Counted from the first letter of the stretch, positions 26,854-36,818 are shown. The stretch: 64,000 nucleotides of DNA from Cupriavidus yeoncheonensis (GCF_905397275.1 NZ_CAJPUY010000007.1:230826-294825); one strand, 5' to 3'. Translations and numbers: made by a program. The notes: a model not told the origin generated them from the sequence alone.

Positions 26854-27768
26854 TCAGCGCATCAGGTTGCTGGTCTTGTCGATGGCCGCGCGGATCTCGG
26901 CGATGGAGCGTTCGATTTCCTCTTCGGAAAGCAGGTCGGCCTCCGTGCCCGTGCGTTCCAGGATGGAGGTCGTGAAGGCGTTCAGCGGCAGGGTGTCGGT
27001 CATGACGGATTCGTCACCCGTGGCGCTGGCGTCCAGCTCCCACATCATGGCGATGCCGGTGGTGTTGTCGGCACCTTCGCCGGCTTTTTCGAGCGCGCGC
27101 GAAATCAGTTCCGGCACCGCCTGCACCACCGACAGCCGGGTGAGCCTGTCGACGATTTCCGGCTCTTCGAGCGGCCCCCAAAGGCCGTCGGAACCCAGCA
27201 GCGCGACATCGCCCGGATCGAGCCGCAGCGGACCGCCGATATCGATCAGCGGCAGGTTGGGCGAGCCCAGGCAGTTGTAGAGCTTGTTGCGCTCGGGATG
27301 GTTGGCGACTTCCATGGGCAGCACGCGTTCCTGCTGCAACAGGTTCTCGATCTTCGAGTGATCGCGCGTACGCGTCAGGAGCCGGCCCTTGCGGACCAGG
27401 TAGAAGCGCGAATCGCCGGCGTGGGCCCAATGGATCTGGCCCTGCTGCACCAGGCAGCAGACCACCGTCGTGCGCGGCACGTCGGAAAGCCGGTGGGCTT
27501 CGGCGTAGCGGTGGATCTCGCGGTGCGCCAGCATGATGGTGTCCTGCAGGAAATCCGCCGGGTTGCGGATCGTCGGCCGGGCCTGGGTCTGGAACTGGTG
27601 CGCCAGCGTCTGCAGCGCCTGCTGCGCGGCGATTTCGCCCAGTGCATGGCCGCCCAGGCCGTCGGCCAGGACCATCAGCAGGGCATCGCGCGTGAAGCAG
27701 TAGCCCATGCGGTCCTGGTTGACGCGGCGGCCGCCTTTCCTGCTTTCCTGATAGACGGAGAATCGCAT
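26854..27768 (-). CDS. PP2C-type serine/threonine phosphatase
   Basis: A 304-residue PPM-family phosphatase. Metal-binding and catalytic elements: an N-terminal [10 protein letters not shown] segment, [16 protein letters not shown] (about 30-45), [16 protein letters not shown] and LLGSDGLWG. It requires Mn or Mg and dephosphorylates Ser/Thr, presumably targets of the kinase encoded 49 bases upstream on the same strand. Substrate unknown. Together they form a cotranscribed kinase/phosphatase pair. Confidence 0.88.
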   Translation of the reverse strand: MRFSVYQESRKGGRRVNQDRMGYCFTRDALLMVLADGLGGHALGEIAAQQALQTLAHQFQTQARPTIRNPADFLQDTIMLAHREIHRYAEAHRLSDVPRTTVVCCLVQQGQIHWAHAGDSRFYLVRKGRLLTRTRDHSKIENLLQQERVLPMEVANHPERNKLYNCLGSPNLPLIDIGGPLRLDPGDVALLGSDGLWGPLEEPEIVDRLTRLSVVQAVPELISRALEKAGEGADNTTGIAMMWELDASATGDESVMTDTLPLNAFTTSILERTGTEADLLSEEEIERSIAEIRAAIDKTSNLMR

Positions 27769-27817
27769 GTTGGCTGTTCGGGAGGGTTCGGTTCGGAAAT
27801 GCGTGACCGTGAGTGAC

Positions 27818-28882
27818 TCAGTCGCCGCTTGTGTCCGCGGGTTGGCGCGTGGTGGCGGCTACCGTGTCGTCGCGGCGGCGCAGCAGGGTCAGGAAGCGGC
27901 TGGACGGGCCGGTCCGCTCCGGGCGCTCCGCCGGTGCGGGCGGCGCCGCCTGCGCGGCTTGCTCGCCGAGGGCGTTGGTTTGCTCGCGCAACTCCTTCTG
28001 CAGGCGGAAGACGCTCTGCGGGCGCTCTGCAGGAGCGAGCCGCAGGCACCATTCGACCAGGTCGACGAGGCCGTTGGTGTAGCTGCTGCGCAGGCGGGTG
28101 ATGGCATCGCCCATGCGGTCGTCCTTTTCGCGCTGGTTGGCTTCCTGCGGCGGCATGCCGGCCATGCAGGCGTAGAGCGTCGCGCCCAGGCTGTAGACGT
28201 CGGTCCAGGGCCCCAGCTCGTTGTGCTTGCCATAGAGCTCGGGCGCGGCGAAGCCGGGCGTGTACATCGGCTGGAAGCGCTTGGCCTCCATGGTGAGCGT
28301 CTGCCGCGCGGCGCCGAAATCGAGCAGGATCGGCGATTCGTCCTCGCGCAGGTAGATGTTGCCGGGCTTGATGTCCAGGTGCAGCAGCTTGTGGATATGG
28401 ACTTCGCGCAGGCCGCTCATCAGGTCATGGAAGACCTTGCGGATGAAATGCTCGCGCAGCACCTTGGCACGGCCCTGCTGGCGCGCGGCCAGGATATGCT
28501 CCTGCAGCGTCTTGCCCATCTCATAGTTCATGACCATGTAGACGGTGGAGTTCTCGCGGAAGAAATTCACCACGCGGACGACGCTGTGATGCGAGATGCG
28601 GGCCAGCGAGCGGCCTTCCTCGAAGAAGTACTTCAGGCCCAGGCGGAACGACGCCGCGTTTTCCTCGGGCACCATCGGGATCAGCTCGCCGGGGTTGCGG
28701 CGCGCCAGCGATGAGGGCAGGTATTCCTTGATGGCGACCGGCGCACCGGTCTCGTCGGTGGCCAGGTAGACGAAACTGAACCCCCCGCTGGCCAACTTCT
28801 TTACAATACGATAGTTGGACAGCAGCGTGCCGACGGGCAGCGGTGCACTCTTGGGTTGTGTAGCGCCCTTGGGCTCTGTCAT
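27818..28882 (-). CDS. Hanks-type serine/threonine protein kinase
   Basis: A 354-residue cytoplasmic kinase. The glycine loop reads KLASGGFSFVYLA near 31-43, the VAIK lysine follows (about 53), and the catalytic loop is HLDIKPGNIYL with a DFGAAR Mg motif. The HRD arginine is Leu here (HLD), so activation may not need loop phosphorylation. The C-terminal 70 residues are a Pro/Glu-rich tail without a transmembrane helix. Partner of the adjacent PP2C phosphatase. Divergent from yicC across 158 bases. Confidence 0.88.
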   Translation of the reverse strand: MTEPKGATQPKSAPLPVGTLLSNYRIVKKLASGGFSFVYLATDETGAPVAIKEYLPSSLARRNPGELIPMVPEENAASFRLGLKYFFEEGRSLARISHHSVVRVVNFFRENSTVYMVMNYEMGKTLQEHILAARQQGRAKVLREHFIRKVFHDLMSGLREVHIHKLLHLDIKPGNIYLREDESPILLDFGAARQTLTMEAKRFQPMYTPGFAAPELYGKHNELGPWTDVYSLGATLYACMAGMPPQEANQREKDDRMGDAITRLRSSYTNGLVDLVEWCLRLAPAERPQSVFRLQKELREQTNALGEQAAQAAPPAPAERPERTGPSSRFLTLLRRRDDTVAATTRQPADTSGD

Positions 28883-29040
28883 AGGTATCGGACCGGATTT
28901 GCCTCGGGATTGTCACGGCTAATCGGTCACTTGTAAAGAACACAATAGCGGGCATTGTTGCCCCATTTCGGCGGATACAAGACGCCTTTGCGGCGGGCCC
29001 AGCCTACCCCCGGGCCCGCGCCATTTCGCGAGAACACTCA

Positions 29041-29976
29041 ATGATCCACAGCATGACAGGTTATGGCCTGGCGACCCGCCAGGCACCGCTGACAAACGCG
29101 CAGGGTGAGCCCAGCGGCAGGACGGCTTCCGTTTCGGTGGAATTCCGGACTGTCAATTCGCGTTTTCTCGACCTGTTGTTCCGCGCTCCCGAAGAGTGCC
29201 GCGCGTTCGAGCCGGCGTTGCGCGAGATGCTGATGGCCGAGCTGTCGCGCGGCAAGCTGGAATGCCGCATCAACCTGCAGCGCACCGATACCGGCGGCGC
29301 CACGCTGGCGCTCAATGAGGGCCTGCTCGGCCAGATCCGCGCACTGGAGTCGACGGTCGCGAACACCTTCCCGACGGCGGGCACGCTGCGCATGGGCGAG
29401 ATCCTGCGCTGGCCCGGCGTGCTGGTCGAGCCCGAACTGTCCCAGGACGCGCTGCGCGAAGCCGTGATGGGCGCCGCGCGCGAAGCGCTCGACCAGTTGC
29501 GCGAGGCGCGCCGCCGCGAGGGCGAGGCGCTCAAGGCCACGCTGATGGAACGCATCGATACGATGCTGGCCATCGTCGAACGGCTCACGCCCACCATTCC
29601 GCAGCTGATCGCCCATCATCAGGAAAAGCTGACCGAGCGCCTGCGGGAAGCGTTCAACCTGGCGGCGCCGGCCGGCATGCCGGCGATGAGCCGCGACGAG
29701 GTCGCCGAGCGCATCCGCCAGGAGGCCACGGTCTACGGCATCCGCATCGACATTGCGGAAGAGCTGTCGCGCCTGCAGGCACACCTGAACGAAACCCGCC
29801 ATATCCTGAAGAAGGGCGGGCAGGCCGGCAAGCGGCTCGACTTCATGATGCAGGAGCTCAACCGCGAGGCCAACACGCTCGGCTCCAAGGCAGCCGCCAA
29901 GGAACTGGCCGATGCGTCGATGGAGCTCAAGCTGCTGATCGAGCAGATGCGCGAGCAGATCCAGAACCTCGAATAA
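29041..29976 (+). CDS. yicC: YicC-family endoribonuclease
   Basis: A 311-residue YicC/YloC protein. [13 protein letters not shown] starts it with the family signature, [14 protein letters not shown] follows, and the C-terminal DUF1732 part holds [14 protein letters not shown] and [22 protein letters not shown]. The family includes endoribonucleases active on mRNA, with some substrate preference. It is followed by gmk 64 bases later, a conserved pairing. Confidence 0.92.
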   Translation: MIHSMTGYGLATRQAPLTNAQGEPSGRTASVSVEFRTVNSRFLDLLFRAPEECRAFEPALREMLMAELSRGKLECRINLQRTDTGGATLALNEGLLGQIRALESTVANTFPTAGTLRMGEILRWPGVLVEPELSQDALREAVMGAAREALDQLREARRREGEALKATLMERIDTMLAIVERLTPTIPQLIAHHQEKLTERLREAFNLAAPAGMPAMSRDEVAERIRQEATVYGIRIDIAEELSRLQAHLNETRHILKKGGQAGKRLDFMMQELNREANTLGSKAAAKELADASMELKLLIEQMREQIQNLE

Positions 29977-30040
29977 CGCGCCGGTCCGACGCACTCCGTT
30001 TCACCCGGCGCCACGACGCCTGACGATCCAAAGAATTCAC

Positions 30041-30691
30041 ATGAGCGATACGCCTCACACTGCCATCGATACCGTCTACCCCGGCAACCTGTTCATGGTG
30101 GTGGCACCTTCCGGAGCCGGCAAGTCGACCCTGGTCAACGCACTGCTCGCGCAGGACCCGGCAATCCGGTTGTCGATCTCCCATACCACGCGCGCGCCGC
30201 GTCCCGGCGAGCAGGACGGGCGCGAGTACCACTTCTGTACCGTGGACAAGTTCCGCGCTGCGCGTGATCGCGGCGAATTCCTCGAGTGGGCCGAAGTCCA
30301 CGGCAACTACTATGCGACCTCGCGCGTATGGATCGAGCAACAGATGGCGCAGGGCAACGACGTGCTGCTCGAGATCGACTGGCAGGGCGCGCAGCAGGTG
30401 CACAAGCGGTTCTCCAACGCGATGGAGATCTTCATCCTGCCGCCGTCGCTGACGGCGCTGGAAGAGCGCCTGAAGAAGCGCGGGCAGGACGAGCCGAACG
30501 TGATCGTGCGGCGCCTGCTGGCCGCCGGCAGCGAAATGTCGCATGCGTCCGAGTCGGACTACGTCATCATCAACGAGGTGTTCGAAAACGCGCTCGAGGA
30601 ACTGCGCAACGTGGTGCGTGCCACGCGCCTGCGCTTTTCGTCGCAAAAGGCGCGCCACACCGAGCTCTTTATCGAGCTTGGCATTCACTGA
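30041..30691 (+). CDS. gmk: Guanylate kinase
   Basis: A 216-residue GMP kinase. P-loop [11 protein letters not shown] (about 22-32), the GMP-binding [15 protein letters not shown], and a lid region. It phosphorylates GMP to GDP with ATP, feeding nucleotide and (p)ppGpp pools. Lies in the conserved series yicC-gmk-rpoZ-spoT. Confidence 0.95.
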   Translation: MSDTPHTAIDTVYPGNLFMVVAPSGAGKSTLVNALLAQDPAIRLSISHTTRAPRPGEQDGREYHFCTVDKFRAARDRGEFLEWAEVHGNYYATSRVWIEQQMAQGNDVLLEIDWQGAQQVHKRFSNAMEIFILPPSLTALEERLKKRGQDEPNVIVRRLLAAGSEMSHASESDYVIINEVFENALEELRNVVRATRLRFSSQKARHTELFIELGIH

Positions 30692-30781
30692 GCATGTATG
30701 CGCGCGGGGCGTCGCCGGGCGATTCCCGCGCGGTGCTGTAAAATAGCAACCCAACAGGTTTTGTCCCAAGGTGGATTTGAT

Positions 30782-30985
30782 ATGGCGCGTATTACCGTCG
30801 AAGATTGTCTGAAACACATCCCGAACCGCTTTGAGCTCGCCCTGGCGGCCACGTACCGTGCGCGCCAGTTGGTGCAGGGCCACACCCCGAAGGTGGAAGC
30901 GAAGGACAAGCCCACCGTGGTTGCCCTGCGCGAGATCGCCTCGGGCCAGGTCGGCATCGAAATGCTCAAGAAGGTACCGACCTGA
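30782..30985 (+). CDS. rpoZ: RNA polymerase omega subunit
   Basis: A 67-residue omega subunit. [21 protein letters not shown] with the conserved AATYRARQL and [12 protein letters not shown]. It assists RNA polymerase assembly and forms part of the ppGpp binding site. Preceded by a likely -10 (TAAAAT at 30739-30744). Two further plausible in-frame start codons upstream have no ribosome site. Confidence 0.96.
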
Positions 30986-31061
30986 TACCCCGGGCGGCCT
31001 GTGGTTCATCCTTGCATCGTATGCGCACGCATCCAGCAACCGGATTCCAGGGGCCGCCCCC

Positions 31062-33623
31062 ATGCCTTCGTCACAGCCATCCTCGTCAACCGTCTCTCCC
31101 GGCCAGCAGGCCGGCGCCGCGCACACGCGGGGCGAGACGGGCAGCGATGCCGGAGCGGCGTCCGCGCGTAAGCGCTCTTCTTCCGGCCAGGCATCCGTGA
31201 CCGCGCGCACCGGCGCTCCCAATCTTCCTGATCCGCTTGGCAACGATGTTGTCGGCGAACGTGCCGTCGTGCCGCCGATGGCGCAGGGCAAGGCACGCAT
31301 GGCGCCCGCCTCGGCCACGCACGACGACGTGATGGCCGTGGAGGAGGCGCCGGCGGCACTGGCAGGCGACAGCCTGTTCATCGACGCTGTGCTGGCGCAG
31401 TCATACCGTCACTTCTTCGGCCCCACATCGCAACCCGCGGTGCCGCCGCGCCAGCAGGTCATCTCCATCTCGCGGCTGATGGAGAAGCTGGCCTACCTGA
31501 AGGCGCCGGACCAGGCGCGCGTACGCGAAGCCTTCCAGTTTTCCGACGAGGCCCACCTGGGCCAGTACCGCCAGAGCGGCGAACCGTACATCACCCATCC
31601 GGTGGCGGTGGCCGAACTGTGCGCGGACTGGCGGCTCGATGTGCAGTCCATCATGGCGGCGCTGCTGCACGACGTGATGGAAGACCAGGGCATCACCAAG
31701 AGCGAGCTGGCCGAGAGATTCGGCCCCAAGGTCGCCGAACTGGTCGATGGCCTGACCAAGCTGGACAAGCTTGAGTTCCAGAGCCGCGAGCAGGCGCAGG
31801 CGGAGAGCTTCCGCAAGATGCTGCTGGCGATGGCGCGCGACGTGCGCGTGATCCTGGTGAAGCTGGCCGACCGTACGCACAATATGCGTACGCTCGACTT
31901 CGTGCCGCCGGAGAAGCGCCGCCGCATCGCGCTGGAGACCATGGAGATCTATGCGCCGATCGCGCACAGGCTCGGTCTCAACACCATCTACCGCGAGCTG
32001 CAGGAGCTGTCGTTCAAGGTCGGCTCGCCATTCCGCTACGCCACGCTCGAAAAGGCCGTCAAGGCCGCGCGCGGCAACCGCCGCGAGGTGGTCAAGCGTA
32101 TCCTCGAGGCCGCGCAGAAAGGGCTGGCCGATGCCGGCATCGTCGCGGAACTGTCCGGGCGCGAGAAGACGCTCTACAGCATCTACCGCAAGATGCACGA
32201 CAAGCAGTTGTCGTTCTCGCAGGTGCTCGACGTGTATGGTTTCCGCGTGGTCGTGGAAACGCAGATGCATTGCTATATGGCAATGGGCGCGCTGCATGGC
32301 TTGTACAAGCCGATGCCGGGCAAGTTCAAGGACTACATCGCGATCCCGAAGATCAACGGCTACCAGTCGCTGCATACGACGCTGGTGGGCCCGTTCGGCA
32401 CGCCGGTGGAGTTCCAGATCCGCACGCGCGAGATGCACCAGATCGCCGAGGCCGGCGTGGCCGCGCACTGGATGTACAAGACGCAGGCGGACCATGCCAA
32501 CGATATCCAGCAGCAGGCGCACCAGTGGCTGCAGTCGCTGCTCGATATCCAGAGCCAGACCGGCGATTCGCAGGAATTCCTCGAACACGTCAAGATCGAC
32601 CTGTTCCCCGACGCGGTCTACGTGTTCACGCCGAAGGGCCATATCCGCGCGCTGCCGCGCGGCGCCACCGCGCTGGACTTTGCCTACGCGGTGCACAGCG
32701 ACCTGGGCAACCAGTGCGTTGCCGTGAAGATCAACAACGAGCTGCTGCCGCTGCGCACGGAGCTCAAGAGCGGCGATATCGTCGAGGTGGTGACGGCCCC
32801 GTATTCCAAGCCGAATCCCGCTTGGCTGTCGTTCGTGCGCACCGGCAAGGCGCGCGCGGCCATCCGCCACTACCTGAAGACCACCAAGCTCGACGAGGCA
32901 ATCCAGCTCGGCGAGCGCCTGCTCGAACAGTCGGCGCGCCAGCTCGGCATCGAACTGAAGGCAGTGCCGCAGTCGGTGTGGGACCGCATGATCCAGTGGA
33001 CCGGCAACAAGCACCGCGAGGACATCTTCGCCGACCTGGCACTGGGCCGGCGCGTGCCCGCCGTGGTGGCCAAGCGCATGGAGATCCTGCTGCAGGAGCT
33101 GTCAGGCGATGTCGACAGCGCGCTGCTGGCGGCCGTGCAGACGTTCTCGGGCGAAGAAGCGCCGGCCGTGCCGATTACGGGCGACGAAGGCATGTCGATC
33201 CTGTTCCCGGCGTGCTGCCGTGCAATCCCGGGCGACCCGATCGTCGGCTACCTGGGCAAGGGTGAAGGCCTGCAGATCCACGTACAGGACTGCAAGGTGG
33301 CCAAGCGCCTGCACAGCAAGGACCCGGAGCACTGGATCGACGTCATGTGGGCGAAGAAGACTACGCGCGCATTCGATGTGTCGATCAAGGTGATGGTGCG
33401 CAACGTCAAGGGCATCGTCGCCCGCGTGGCCGCGGACCTGACCTCGGCCGACGCCAACGTGGCGCACGTGTCGATGGAACAGCAGGACGGCAGCCATCAG
33501 GAAGCCACCTATATGCAGTTCATCATCCAGGTACAGAATCGCCTGCACCTGGCCAACGTGATGCGGGCCCTGCGACGCAACCCGGACGTGATCCGCATCT
33601 TCCGCGACCGCAACGACGGCTGA
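31062..33623 (+). CDS. spoT: Bifunctional (p)ppGpp synthetase/hydrolase
   Basis: An 853-residue Rel/Spo homologue. Order: a low-complexity N-terminus (about 1-115), the hydrolase HD domain with LLHDVMEDQGITKSEL, the synthetase domain (DVYGFRVVVE, NGYQSLHTT), TGS, and an ACT domain at the end (FDVSIKVMVRNVKGIVARVAADL). The intact HDxxED set argues for active hydrolysis. Typical homologues are about 700-790 residues; the start at 31062 gives an extra Ser/Pro/Ala-rich leader, so translation could instead start at 31332. Directly downstream of rpoZ. Confidence 0.92.
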   Translation: MPSSQPSSSTVSPGQQAGAAHTRGETGSDAGAASARKRSSSGQASVTARTGAPNLPDPLGNDVVGERAVVPPMAQGKARMAPASATHDDVMAVEEAPAALAGDSLFIDAVLAQSYRHFFGPTSQPAVPPRQQVISISRLMEKLAYLKAPDQARVREAFQFSDEAHLGQYRQSGEPYITHPVAVAELCADWRLDVQSIMAALLHDVMEDQGITKSELAERFGPKVAELVDGLTKLDKLEFQSREQAQAESFRKMLLAMARDVRVILVKLADRTHNMRTLDFVPPEKRRRIALETMEIYAPIAHRLGLNTIYRELQELSFKVGSPFRYATLEKAVKAARGNRREVVKRILEAAQKGLADAGIVAELSGREKTLYSIYRKMHDKQLSFSQVLDVYGFRVVVETQMHCYMAMGALHGLYKPMPGKFKDYIAIPKINGYQSLHTTLVGPFGTPVEFQIRTREMHQIAEAGVAAHWMYKTQADHANDIQQQAHQWLQSLLDIQSQTGDSQEFLEHVKIDLFPDAVYVFTPKGHIRALPRGATALDFAYAVHSDLGNQCVAVKINNELLPLRTELKSGDIVEVVTAPYSKPNPAWLSFVRTGKARAAIRHYLKTTKLDEAIQLGERLLEQSARQLGIELKAVPQSVWDRMIQWTGNKHREDIFADLALGRRVPAVVAKRMEILLQELSGDVDSALLAAVQTFSGEEAPAVPITGDEGMSILFPACCRAIPGDPIVGYLGKGEGLQIHVQDCKVAKRLHSKDPEHWIDVMWAKKTTRAFDVSIKVMVRNVKGIVARVAADLTSADANVAHVSMEQQDGSHQEATYMQFIIQVQNRLHLANVMRALRRNPDVIRIFRDRNDG

Positions 33624-33640
33624 GCGCCGCCGGTGCGCGC

Positions 33641-34207
33641 TCAGCCCGGCTTGCGCGACGGGTAGCAGACTTCCAGGATATCGATCTGTTCCACGCCGGC
33701 CGGCGTGCGCAGCGCCACGGTGTCGCCTTCACGCGCCTTGATCAGCGCCTTGGCGATCGGCGAAATCCAGCTTACATGGTTCATGTCGAGATCCACCTCA
33801 TCCATGCCGACGATGGTGATGGTCGTTTCCTCGCCGGACTGGCTGGCGTAGGTGACCGTCGCGCCGAAGAAGATCTGGTCGTTGTCGCCCTGCAGGGACG
33901 GGTCGACCACCTCGGCCTTGTCCAGGCGACGGGTCAGGAAGCGGATGCGGCGATCGATCTCGCGCAGACGCTTCTTGCCATAGAGGTAATCGCCGTTCTC
34001 GGAGCGGTCGCCATTGGAGGCGGCCCACGACACGATCTGCACGACATCGGGACGCTCGACGTCGATGAGCTGTATCAGCTCGTTGCGCAGGCGGTTGTAG
34101 CCTTCCTCGGTGATGTAGTTCTTCGTGCCGGCGGGCAGCGGGGTAGCGCCTTCGGGGAGATCGTCCTCGTCGTCATCGGACGATTCTTTGACAAATGCTT
34201 TGTTCAT
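33641..34207 (-). CDS. greB: Transcription elongation factor GreB
   Basis: A 188-residue GreA/GreB-family factor. The coiled-coil hairpin includes NGDRSENGDYLYGKKRLREI and DRRIRFLTRRLDKAEVVDP; the C-terminal FKBP-like globule follows. It reactivates backtracked RNA polymerase by stimulating transcript cleavage. It has an acidic N-terminal tail (ESSDDDEDDLPEG), longer than E. coli GreB. Start at ATG 34207 preferred over an upstream GTG. Convergent with spoT with only 17 bases between. Confidence 0.9.
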   Translation of the reverse strand: MNKAFVKESSDDDEDDLPEGATPLPAGTKNYITEEGYNRLRNELIQLIDVERPDVVQIVSWAASNGDRSENGDYLYGKKRLREIDRRIRFLTRRLDKAEVVDPSLQGDNDQIFFGATVTYASQSGEETTITIVGMDEVDLDMNHVSWISPIAKALIKAREGDTVALRTPAGVEQIDILEVCYPSRKPG

Positions 34208-34319
34208 GGTCGGGATCACATCTTCGGTCTGCCATTATAGAAAACCACTCCGGCAGCCCGTGCTTCCAGGAAAAACGAAAAAAAGTGCAGGAGGGGGTTC
34301 CCAAGAATGAAATTTCAGA

Positions 34320-34325
34320 TATAAT
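34320..34325 (+). promoter_or_regulatory. -10 element of tRNA-Arg
   Basis: TATAAT 15 bases before the tRNA 5' end; the likely -35 (TTCCCA, 34298-34303) is weak. Confidence 0.6.
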
Positions 34326-34339
34326 CTCTTTTCTCGAGT

Positions 34340-34416
34340 GCGGCTGTAGCTCAGTTGGATAGAGTACTTGGCTACGAACCAAGGGGTCGTGGGTTCGAAT
34401 CCTGCCAGCCGCGCCA
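34340..34416 (+). tRNA. tRNA-Arg(ACG)
   Basis: A 77-base tRNA. Acceptor stem GCGGCTG pairs with CAGCCGC, anticodon loop reads CTACGAA (anticodon ACG, probably deaminated to ICG), D-arm and T-arm (GGTTCGAATCC) are normal, and CCA is encoded at 34414-34416. Confidence 0.96.
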
Positions 34417-34430
34417 CCTATGCAGAAAGA

Positions 34431-34460
34431 AAAGGGCTTCCGGAAACGGAAGCCCTTTTT
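34431..34460 (+). terminator. Rho-independent terminator of tRNA-Arg
   Basis: Twelve-bp stem AAAGGGCTTCCG (34431-34442) with GAAA loop, pairing with CGGAAGCCCTTT, then TTTTT. The GAAA tetraloop gives a very stable hairpin. Confidence 0.92.
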
Positions 34461-34704
34461 CGTTTCCGCCCATTCTGCCATTCCGCCATTCTGCTGTTGC
34501 GCCATTTTCGCGCGTCTTTCATTTTCGCGCTCGTGCGGCTCCTCATCGCTTGCCGCCGGTCTCGCGCAGCGTTTCCCGATATTCCAGATTCCATCGCATG
34601 CGATCTACTGATTGCATGCTGATCGCAGCGGCATGCCTTGCGGTCGCTCGGGCGCACACCTAGGCTCGAAACAAGGTGCGACTGTCTCGCGCAAGGAGAT
34701 CGGC

Positions 34705-34983
34705 ATGGCGCAACCCGAATGGCGTGTGGAGGCGTATCGCGACATGGACGTCTACGTGCTCGTGACGCAGCAGCATGAAGGTGGCGTGGTCAGCATGGGA
34801 GGGGCGGCGCGCTGGGCTTATGAAGTTCGTGTGTGCCAGGAGGGCATGGACCCCGCGGATGCGGGTGACACGGACCTGCTCGTCAGCGGCACGCAGCACT
34901 TTGCCACCCGGCACGCCGCGGAAGTCGCGGCCTTCAGCGCCGGCTACTCGCTTGTGGATCGGATCATCGGGCCCGGCAAGTAA
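34705..34983 (+). CDS. Hypothetical protein, 92 residues
   Basis: No family recognised. Soluble, with a mixed charge pattern and no signal or membrane segment. ATG 34705 is preceded by AAGGAGAT at ideal spacing, which argues for a real gene. Lies between tRNA-Arg and a second small gene. Function unknown. Confidence 0.6.
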   Translation: MAQPEWRVEAYRDMDVYVLVTQQHEGGVVSMGGAARWAYEVRVCQEGMDPADAGDTDLLVSGTQHFATRHAAEVAAFSAGYSLVDRIIGPGK

Positions 34984-35199
34984 CGCGTGTGCATTCCGGG
35001 CGCATGCGCAGCGACAGCGGGCCGCCTCATGCTGCGCATGCTTCCATTATTCCGGTGCACGCAATGGCTTATATCAGGCCTCTATCTTCATGGATTGGCG
35101 TCCATTGATACAGATCATTTTTGTCCCGGGAGTGCACTCCTACTCTGGAAGTGGAGGCGGGCGATGTCCCGTCCGCCACGCAGTAGAGGAGTACACGCC

Positions 35200-35439
35200 A
35201 TGCCGGAATTTGAAGGTTACAAGATCGTCTACGAAGTGATTGGCTTGCCCAGGGGCAAGTGGTCGATCCTGGTGGAGATCATCCGGAGGCAGGACGGCGA
35301 GATACTGGTGCCGCGGCACAATCCGTTTCCCAATCATGCCTTTGATGCAAAGCTCGAAGCGCTGGACCAGGTGAATCAGTACATCGAAACCGTACTTGCC
35401 GATGCAGAAACCGAAGGCAAGCAGCGCCGCATCGCATGA
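35200..35439 (+). CDS. Hypothetical protein, 79 residues
   Basis: Begins MPEFEGYKIVYEVIGLPRGK and has a compact, probably all-beta/alpha layout (IVYEVIG, WSILVEIIRRQDGEIL) without membrane segments. AGAGGAG lies 9 bases before the ATG at 35200. Located between another small unknown gene and tRNA-fMet. Function unknown. Confidence 0.6.
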   Translation: MPEFEGYKIVYEVIGLPRGKWSILVEIIRRQDGEILVPRHNPFPNHAFDAKLEALDQVNQYIETVLADAETEGKQRRIA

Positions 35440-35496
35440 GGTTGCACGCTGGCCTGCTATCGAGCACGGAATTCGCGCGCGAGCGGAAATAATGCT

Positions 35497-35525
35497 TGCT
35501 ATCCACGTGCCGATCCAGCATAATC
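35497..35525 (+). promoter_or_regulatory. Promoter of the initiator tRNA
   Basis: TTGCTA (35497-35502), a 17-base spacer and CATAAT (35520-35525), the start of transcription being near the tRNA 5' end at 35538. Confidence 0.65.
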
Positions 35526-35537
35526 TCTCTTCTCAGA

Positions 35538-35613
35538 CGCGGGGTGGAGCAGTTGGCAGCTCGTCGGGCTCATAACCCGAAGGTCGCAGGTTCAAGTCCT
35601 GCCCCCGCAACCA
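35538..35613 (+). tRNA. Initiator tRNA-fMet(CAU)
   Basis: A 76-base tRNA with the initiator hallmarks: CGCGGGG at the 5' end, a mismatched first acceptor pair (C1-A72), three G-C pairs in the anticodon stem (GGG CTCATAA CCC) and anticodon CAU. CCA is encoded at 35611-35613. Confidence 0.96.
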
Positions 35614-35762
35614 ACACCTTCAGGTGCCTGGTTCCTTAGGCCGATCGGCCAAATCTCCCAAAGCTATTCACGCAGTTCCAGCCGCTCAACCGTCGAACAC
35701 GGTACGGCCAGATCGCATTCGCGCTTGATCAGGCGTGCATCGCGATTTCCTTGCGCGCGCTC

Positions 35763-36032
35763 TTATTTCGATGCAGCGAGGCTGGCGGCGCGTGCAAAAG
35801 TATCGCGCACCAGCGGCTGGCCTTCGCGATCGGCGGCTTCCGCGCGCTCGCGCAGGCGACTCGCGAGGACACTCAGCGTGCCGCCGTCCGCGCCGCAGCG
35901 CGATACCGCTTCGCGCACGATTTCTTCAAGCTCGCCGCTGACATCGGCCCCGTCGAATGCGCTGACTGAAAGCGCCGAAATGCGTTCGAGGTAGAGATTG
36001 ACCAGCGCTTCGTCATGTTTCGGTTCGGGCAT
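35763..36032 (-). CDS. Hypothetical protein, 89 residues, helical
   Basis: A short, acidic, largely alpha-helical protein (EEIVREAVSR, ASRLRERAEAADREG) of unknown function. AAGGAG lies about 6 bases before the ATG on the minus strand (36032). Followed by another small gene on the same strand at 36127-36429, in front of it in transcription order; possibly one operon. Confidence 0.55.
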   Translation of the reverse strand: MPEPKHDEALVNLYLERISALSVSAFDGADVSGELEEIVREAVSRCGADGGTLSVLASRLRERAEAADREGQPLVRDTFARAASLAASK

Positions 36033-36126
36033 GTCTGCTCCTTGTCGACGACGGGGACACAAAGTCATTGTAGTGAAGGGGCGCGCCCCTTCCAGTGCGC
36101 GTGGCGCCAGGCCCGAAGGCCGGCGT

Positions 36127-36429
36127 TCAGTCGTCCCGCGAGCGCCGCATGTGTTCCAGCGGCATCGGCTGGATGCGACGGCGCGCAGGACGCAAGGCCC
36201 GGCCGGGCCAGAGTACGTAGTTCGTATGCGGGTCCAGCGGCTTGCCGAAGTACGACACCCACACCTGAACGCCGTGTTCGGTCTCGGCAATGACGGCAGC
36301 CACCGCGCGGGCCGCGGCGGAAGGGGATTTGAGCAACTCGGCCAAGGCTTCGACGCCCTGGACGACATGGTGTTTGACACCGGCAAACCATGCGTACTGA
36401 CGCATGGCGGACAACAAACGCTTGGTCAT
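36127..36429 (-). CDS. Hypothetical protein, 100 residues, basic
   Basis: A basic small protein with an Ala-rich central helix and an Arg-rich C-terminus (RALRPARRRIQPMP). No family recognised; the frame could be extended a few codons upstream. Transcribed ahead of the 89-residue protein on the minus strand. Confidence 0.5.
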   Translation of the reverse strand: MTKRLLSAMRQYAWFAGVKHHVVQGVEALAELLKSPSAAARAVAAVIAETEHGVQVWVSYFGKPLDPHTNYVLWPGRALRPARRRIQPMPLEHMRRSRDD

Positions 36430-36818
36430 GAACGCGACTCTTCGTTGGAAGGCGAGTGAGTAAGACTGCATGTCACTCGCTTTGTTCAGTGCATCTTGCG
36501 ATACGCTCGCGAAAGGCGCGAAAACTCATGATGCGCAACACCGCAATCGCTGCCGTGCGGGGCGCATCACTTGCTGGCCTGGCGGTCCCAGGAGCAGCGG
36601 GGAGAGTAGCATCTGTCGCCGCTCGGGGAAGAGAGTGATATCCCTGAGTCGCGTGGCCCGACTGGCTGTATGGCGGCCAATTCTTCGCACTTCTTCGAGC
36701 ACGCGCGGCGCGGAGCCGCCCGCATCTCCTGAAATTGACAAGCCCCGGGTCGTGCACTAGCTTCTGTTACAGATACTGCACAAATTGCAATCGCCGGTAC
36801 GGCCGGAATGGAGGCATT
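36430..36818. other. Gap before the broken DUF2252 gene
   Basis: 389 bases. Open frames occur on both strands, but none has a ribosome site or recognisable protein. No RNA gene, repeat or terminator was recognised. Confidence 0.35.

Noticed and set aside
36473..36757. A 94-residue minus-strand open frame before the DUF2252 gene
   Set aside because: No ribosome site, Arg/Ala-rich composition typical of a non-coding frame in GC-rich DNA, and no recognisable protein.
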